DNA from: an uncultured Streptomyces sp.
Lineage (GTDB): Bacteria > Actinomycetota > Actinomycetes > Streptomycetales > Streptomycetaceae
Direction: 5' to 3'
DNA length: 13,574 nt
Assembly: GCA_946480485.1 (NCBI GenBank)
Contig: CAMLJW010000097.1
Coordinates: 1-13,574, forward strand
Made by a program: the position numbers and the translations under genes. The stretch's first letter is position 1. Every line of letters starts with the position of its first letter. Below the pieces are notes generated by a model. The model saw only the letters and a program-made list of their open reading frames with translations, was not told the origin of the DNA and made no database searches. Below are positions 8,246 to 13,574 of the stretch, piece by piece.

Positions 8246-9588
8246 CTGTGCCTGAAGAACCAGGAGCCGGCCAGCAACAGGGCCAGGCCGACCAGGACAC
8301 CGTTGGCTTCCTCCGGCAGGTTGGCCATCGACGCCGCAACCAGGGCCCCGACGCCGAACGCACCAACGCCCAGGAGGCGCAGCCACTCGTAATCGGTGGC
8401 GGCCTCCACGGTGTCGACGTCATCCAGGAGCTGGCCGATGCGCCCTTCCGCGTACCGCTCGGCGATGGTGAGCAACATGTCGGCCAGTTCTTGGAGGACC
8501 ATGCCGATGTCGGGATCGGTGTACTGGCGAGCTTCGACCGTGCGAAGAGCCCCGATCACCTTTGCGGAGTGGGTCTTGAGGGCGTGACGCTGTCGCGCGC
8601 GTTCTGGCCAGGAGTTGTATGCGCTTCCGGTTCGCCAGGCATTCCGGATGACGTATTCGGCACGGCGAACAGACACTCGCGGCGTGTTCAGCGGGGAGCC
8701 TTGGCCCCATGCGCGCCAGGTGCGAGCGCAGTCGGCGGCGGTGAGCAGTAGCACCACAACGGGCCTGTAGCGAGCCTCGTCATCGACGGTGGCGGGATGC
8801 CGGGCGCGACGTGGTGAGCACTGTCGACCGGAGTACTCCGGCGGGATCTGTCGTGCCCCGTTCGTCACGGCGATTGCGAACGGGTAGAGCGCCTTGAGTG
8901 CCAGGAGGATCGTGAGGATCAACACAAGGTAGGTCAGCGGCGTGAAGATCCCCCAGGAGGGGGCAAGGGACCAGAGATGTTCGATTGCAGACACTCCGTC
9001 CGTCACTTTGTGAATGATCCATGCGGCGGCGTCCTTCATGCCTCTGAAGAGTGCGCTCAGAGGGTCTGGCGGCGGAGCGTCTGGCCTGTGGCTGCGCCCG
9101 GAGCCGCTGGTGGCATTGCGCGGCTGGTCATCGTCGTGCTTCGGCGGATTGCGGATGAAGTCGACGATCGCTTCAAGGTTCGCCGTGCAGTAGACGAGGA
9201 TCAGGAGACTGAGCGCCCGGGCTGGGATGGCCCACAGGGCGGCTCGCCACCACTTCAAGGCGGCTTCCGCGATGAGGGGGCGTGCCCGCAGGCCGCGATC
9301 CGGGAGAGTTTCGGCGATGACGGGGGCGACCTGGCTGATCATGCGGCCCATGAGCGTGTTGACGAGGTCGTCGTAGCGGGCCCGTGTCGCACTACTCCTG
9401 CGGCGTAGCCAACGCCGTATCGGAATCCGCACTCGGCGCAACAGCCATCGCTGGAAGGGGACGTAGGAGAACGCGAAGAGCAGAACCGCACAGCACAGCA
9501 GGAACAGGACGCTACGCACGAGGGTGAGGGCAGTTGGCATGGCTACAGGCACGTGGACCATCTTGCCGACGGCGACCACAGGGGCCAC
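8050..9588 (-). CDS. multi-spanning membrane protein with C-terminus replaced by out-of-frame resolvase sequence
   Basis: As it now reads, the ORF is 512 aa from GTG 9588, which has an excellent GGAGG 6 nt upstream. Hydrophobic segments lie at about 20-43, 119-142, 214-241, 404-420 and 429-446. A Pro/Asp-rich loop is at ~148-178, and a long soluble region is at ~245-400, rich in Arg and aromatic residues. No family is recognised. From about residue 446 the sequence turns into low-quality Ser/Pro/Arg-rich residues that are the resolvase remnant read in a different frame. The natural C-terminus is therefore lost and about 65 foreign residues are added. It may be non-functional; it points left toward the methyltransferase and is convergent with it. 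Confidence 0.65.
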   Translation of the reverse strand: MAPVVAVGKMVHVPVAMPTALTLVRSVLFLLCCAVLLFAFSYVPFQRWLLRRVRIPIRRWLRRRSSATRARYDDLVNTLMGRMISQVAPVIAETLPDRGLRARPLIAEAALKWWRAALWAIPARALSLLILVYCTANLEAIVDFIRNPPKHDDDQPRNATSGSGRSHRPDAPPPDPLSALFRGMKDAAAWIIHKVTDGVSAIEHLWSLAPSWGIFTPLTYLVLILTILLALKALYPFAIAVTNGARQIPPEYSGRQCSPRRARHPATVDDEARYRPVVVLLLTAADCARTWRAWGQGSPLNTPRVSVRRAEYVIRNAWRTGSAYNSWPERARQRHALKTHSAKVIGALRTVEARQYTDPDIGMVLQELADMLLTIAERYAEGRIGQLLDDVDTVEAATDYEWLRLLGVGAFGVGALVAASMANLPEEANGVLVGLALLLAGSWFFRHRLTLTAVSCFRWSEPWPSSNAASSRNAPAPDSTQPRRRGVPADGRPWSMRTCSPWPVPGRRRARA

Positions 9589-9753
9589 GCCTTTCCTCCG
9601 AGGGGCGTATCGGTCGGCGGCGAAGGGGTGGGGTATGACCCCTGAGCCAGTCGTGGCGCAACGCCGGGTCTTACCGGCTCAAATCCTGCCACGGTTTCGG
9701 GCCCGTTTGAGAGGCTCCTCACATGCGATGATCTGCTCTTTTGTCTGTGTAGA

Positions 9754-9807
9754 CCTGTATTTCGGGGTCCCGTGAGACATCAGGGCAAGGGAAGCCCGAA
9801 ATACAGG
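9754..9807. repeat. perfect 13-bp inverted repeat at the right junction of the insertion
   Basis: CCTGTATTTCGGG (9754-9766) and CCCGAAATACAGG (9795-9807) are exact complements 28 bp apart. The right arm lies in the coding sequence of the MmcQ 5' fragment (codons for CLYFG), and the left arm lies in the inserted DNA. On the minus strand it would form a long stem just after the CNNM gene. It may be a recombination scar, an element end, or a hairpin that stops the truncated transcript. Confidence 0.75.
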
Positions 9808-9836
9808 CAGAAGCCGCGCAGCTCGTCGGGGGTCAC
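9780..9836 (-). pseudogene. 5' fragment of the split MmcQ/YjbR-family gene
   Basis: From GTG 9836, 8 bp after the CNNM stop codon, the reading is MTPDELRGFCLYFG, the standard N-terminus of MmcQ/YjbR proteins (MTPxELRxFCL). It then continues four non-family residues (LPLP) to TGA at 9780-9782. The rest of the family domain is absent here and reappears only as the C-terminal fragment near 5385-5531. The close spacing to the CNNM stop suggests it was once translated as part of the phoH operon. Confidence 0.75.
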
Positions 9837-9843
9837 TTGGGCA

Positions 9844-11148
9844 TCACTCCGGCTTCTCCTCCTCCGGAGGTTTCACAGGCCCCATCGGCTCCACCAGCAC
9901 CGTGACGATCTTGTTCCGGCGGCCCGCCGCGGCCTCGGCGGTGAGCCGCAGTTCGCGTTCGTCGGGGAGGGCGACCACCGAGGACGCGCCGGCGATGGGC
10001 ACCCTGCCCAGCGCCTTGGCCAGCAGCCCGCCCACCGTCTCGACGTCCTCGTCGTCGTACGCCTCGAAGCCGTACAACTCGCCCAGGTCGCCGATGTCGA
10101 GACGTGCCGTGACACGGTAGCGGTCCTTGCCCAGGTCCTCGATCGGGGGCAGCTCACGGTCGTACTCGTCGGTGATCTCGCCGACGATCTCCTCGAGGAT
10201 GTCCTCGATCGTGACGATGCCGGCCGTGCCGCCGTACTCGTCGATGACGACGGCGACGTGGTTGCGGTCCTGCTGCATCTCGCGCAGCAGGTCACCCGCG
10301 TTCTTCGTGTCCGGTACGAAGACCGCCGGCCGCATCGCCGTCGAGACCAGCTCGTTCTCCGCGTCCCGGCTGATGTGCGTCTTACGGGCCAGGTCCTTCA
10401 GGTACACGATCCCGACGATGTCGTCCTCACTGTCCCCCGCGACGGGCACCCGCGAGAAGCCGGACCGCAGTGCCAGAGTGAGCGCCTGCCGGATCGTCTT
10501 GTAGCGCTCGATGACCACCAGGTCCGTACGCGGGACCATGACCTCCCGCACCAGCGTGTCACCCAACTCGAAGACGGAGTGCACCATCCGGCGCTCGTCG
10601 TCCTCGATGAGGGACTCCTTCTCGGCGAGGTCGACCAGCGCGCGCAGCTCGGCCTCGGAGGCGAACGGGCCGCGACGGAAGCCCTTGCCGGGCGTCAGCG
10701 CGTTACCGATCAGGATCAGCAGCGGCGGGATCGGGCCCATGACGCGCGCCAGCGGCAGCAGGACGTACGCCGTCGCCGTCGCCGTGTTCAGCGGGTGCTG
10801 ACGGCCGATCGTGCGCGGGGAGACACCGACCGCGACATACGAGACGAGGACCATCACCCCCATGGCGACCGCGAGGGCCTCCCATGTCTCGTCGAACTCC
10901 TGCAGGCAGGCGTATGTGACGAGCGTGGCGGCCGCCATCTCGCAGGCGACGCGCACCAGCAGCGCGACGTTGAGGTAGCGGGTCGGGTCGGCGGCGACCT
11001 GGGCGAGCTTGGCGCTGCCGCGCCGGCCGCTGCGCACTGCCTCCTCCGCGCGGAAGCTGGAGACGCGCGCGAGGCCCGCCTCCGCGCAGGCGGCGAGCCA
11101 GGCGACGACGACCAGCGCTATGGCGCCGAGGACGAGTTGCGGACTCAT
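9844..11148 (-). CDS. CNNM/CorC-type membrane protein (hemolysin-like, CBS domains)
   Basis: The 434-aa protein has an N-terminal CNNM transmembrane domain with hydrophobic stretches at about 3-22, 58-82, 91-110 and 123-150. A CBS pair follows (~205-265, with [11 protein letters not shown]; ~270-328, ending in [26 protein letters not shown], the hallmark of the family). The C-terminal CorC_HlyC domain is at ~345-430. Family members are implicated in magnesium or other divalent cation export. Length is normal. The start overlaps the ybeY stop (ATGA), showing translational coupling. The C-terminal tail is acidic and proline-rich. Older annotations call it hemolysin; there is no evidence for that here. 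Confidence 0.95.
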   Translation of the reverse strand: MSPQLVLGAIALVVVAWLAACAEAGLARVSSFRAEEAVRSGRRGSAKLAQVAADPTRYLNVALLVRVACEMAAATLVTYACLQEFDETWEALAVAMGVMVLVSYVAVGVSPRTIGRQHPLNTATATAYVLLPLARVMGPIPPLLILIGNALTPGKGFRRGPFASEAELRALVDLAEKESLIEDDERRMVHSVFELGDTLVREVMVPRTDLVVIERYKTIRQALTLALRSGFSRVPVAGDSEDDIVGIVYLKDLARKTHISRDAENELVSTAMRPAVFVPDTKNAGDLLREMQQDRNHVAVVIDEYGGTAGIVTIEDILEEIVGEITDEYDRELPPIEDLGKDRYRVTARLDIGDLGELYGFEAYDDEDVETVGGLLAKALGRVPIAGASSVVALPDERELRLTAEAAAGRRNKIVTVLVEPMGPVKPPEEEKPE

Positions 11149-11642
11149 GACACGGTCGGGGCCGGGGACGGGCCGGTCAGGCCCTTCTCCGCACGCCAGC
11201 CGTCCACGATGGCCGCCTGCAGACCGAACATCTCGGCCTTCTCGTCCGGCTCCTCATGATCGTAGCCGAGCAGATGCAGCACTCCATGGACCGTGAGCAG
11301 CTGGAGCTCCTCGTCCATGGAGTGCCCCGTCGGCGCCTCCTTGCCCTGCCGCTCGGCGACCTCGGGGCAGAGCACGATGTCGCCGAGCAGACCCTGCGGC
11401 GGCTCGGCGTCGTCCTTCGACGGCGGCCGCAGCTCATCCATGGGGAAGGACATGACGTCCGTCGGTCCTGGCAGATCCATCCACTGCATATGCAGCTGCT
11501 CCATGGCGGCGGCGTCCACGACGATCACCGAGAGCTCGGCGAGCGGGTGGATGCGCATCCGCGCGAGCCCATAGCGGGCGATGTCGAGGATCGCCTGCTC
11601 GTCGACCTCGGTTCCTGACTCGTTGTTGACGTCGATCGACAT
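11145..11642 (-). CDS. ybeY: endoribonuclease YbeY (rRNA maturation factor)
   Basis: The single-domain metalloprotein is 165 aa. [11 protein letters not shown] at 119-129 supplies the three zinc-binding His (H119, H123, H129) in the invariant H-x3-H-x5-H pattern. [13 protein letters not shown] (58-70) is the other conserved family block. YbeY acts in 16S rRNA 3'-end processing and ribosome quality control. ATG 11642 lies 13 bp after the phoH stop codon; the stop overlaps the CNNM start by 4 bp. There is no strong Shine-Dalgarno, so translation may depend on coupling to phoH. An in-frame reading back to 11876 overlaps phoH and is not supported. Confidence 0.96.
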   Translation of the reverse strand: MSIDVNNESGTEVDEQAILDIARYGLARMRIHPLAELSVIVVDAAAMEQLHMQWMDLPGPTDVMSFPMDELRPPSKDDAEPPQGLLGDIVLCPEVAERQGKEAPTGHSMDEELQLLTVHGVLHLLGYDHEEPDEKAEMFGLQAAIVDGWRAEKGLTGPSPAPTVS

Positions 11643-11655
11643 GGTCGCGCTGGGT

Positions 11656-13574
<1,919 letters not shown>

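Larger units (their letters stand above)
5532..9794. other. accessory DNA inserted in the MmcQ/YjbR gene
   Basis: The two ends of one MmcQ/YjbR gene flank this stretch, so about 4.3 kb of DNA replaced roughly the middle 55-60 codons. The cargo is an XRE regulator, the small Cys protein/GRDP/methyltransferase set, a resolvase tail and a membrane protein. No intact integrase, transposase or tRNA lies inside, and I see no matching terminal inverted repeats or target duplication at both ends. The exact left boundary is uncertain by several tens of bases (5532-5640). It may be the decayed remains of an integrated element or a recombination-driven replacement. The ~125 bp between 5532 and 5656 hold no gene that I recognise. 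Confidence 0.7.

Noticed and set aside
9674..9690. Segment resembling a tRNA T-arm (CCGGCTCAAATCCTGCC), a possible att remnant
   Set aside because: No D-arm, anticodon arm or acceptor partner can be found around it, and no second copy is seen at the other end of the insertion.
5532..9794. The accessory block as an intact transposon or prophage
   Set aside because: Only a catalytically dead resolvase tail is present, with no integrase, transposase, terminal repeats at both ends or phage structural genes.
9772..11259. Plus-strand 495-codon ORF opposite the CNNM gene
   Set aside because: Composition is Arg/Asp/His/Gln-rich with no domain; the minus strand encodes an unmistakable CNNM-CBS-CorC protein.

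Overview
The window is high-GC actinobacterial chromosome, most likely Streptomyces or a close relative. Coding regions have strongly GC-rich third positions, and the gene content fits: leuA with a leucine-rich leader peptide, a protealysin-type protease, and a phoH-ybeY-CNNM-cda-era block. The genus is inferred from gene order and protein similarity that I recognise; no database search was run.

Left part (1-3230). The minus strand carries the N-terminal three quarters of leuA (2-isopropylmalate synthase), cut by the left edge. It is preceded by a 15-residue leader peptide with four consecutive Leu codons and a 123-nt leader containing competing hairpins, which looks like a translation-dependent attenuator. 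Divergent from it are an M4 metalloprotease of the protealysin type and a small protein resembling its inhibitor, emfourin.

Housekeeping block (3230-5531 and 9780-13574). Read right to left on the minus strand, it is phoH (open at the right edge), ybeY, a CNNM/CorC-type membrane protein, an MmcQ/YjbR-family gene, a cytidine deaminase-like gene and era. Four things disturb it. (i) PhoH carries a 357-residue intein directly before its Walker B region; it has the W-C-T signature of class 3 inteins plus two LAGLIDADG motifs. (ii) The MmcQ/YjbR gene is split: its first ~14 codons lie at about 9795-9836 and its last 48 codons at 5385-5531, with about 4.3 kb of unrelated DNA between. (iii) The cytidine deaminase-like protein has lost the zinc-binding and catalytic residues. 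(iv) A free-standing PII signalling protein gene (glnB/glnK type) sits on the opposite strand between era and the deaminase-like gene.

Accessory insertion (about 5532-9794). It holds an XRE regulator with a large C-terminal domain, then on the other strand a compact set: a 64-aa protein with a CxCxxC motif, a translationally coupled glycine-rich-domain-like (GRDP) protein ending in CxxCHxxCH, and a class I SAM-dependent methyltransferase. Repeats of TGACGCC type lie between the regulator and the set. To the right are the tail of a serine resolvase and a multi-spanning membrane protein whose C-terminus runs out of frame into that resolvase. A perfect 13-bp inverted repeat marks the right junction. 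The regulator/Cys-protein/GRDP/methyltransferase set is the best candidate here for an undescribed system; its function cannot be read from sequence alone.
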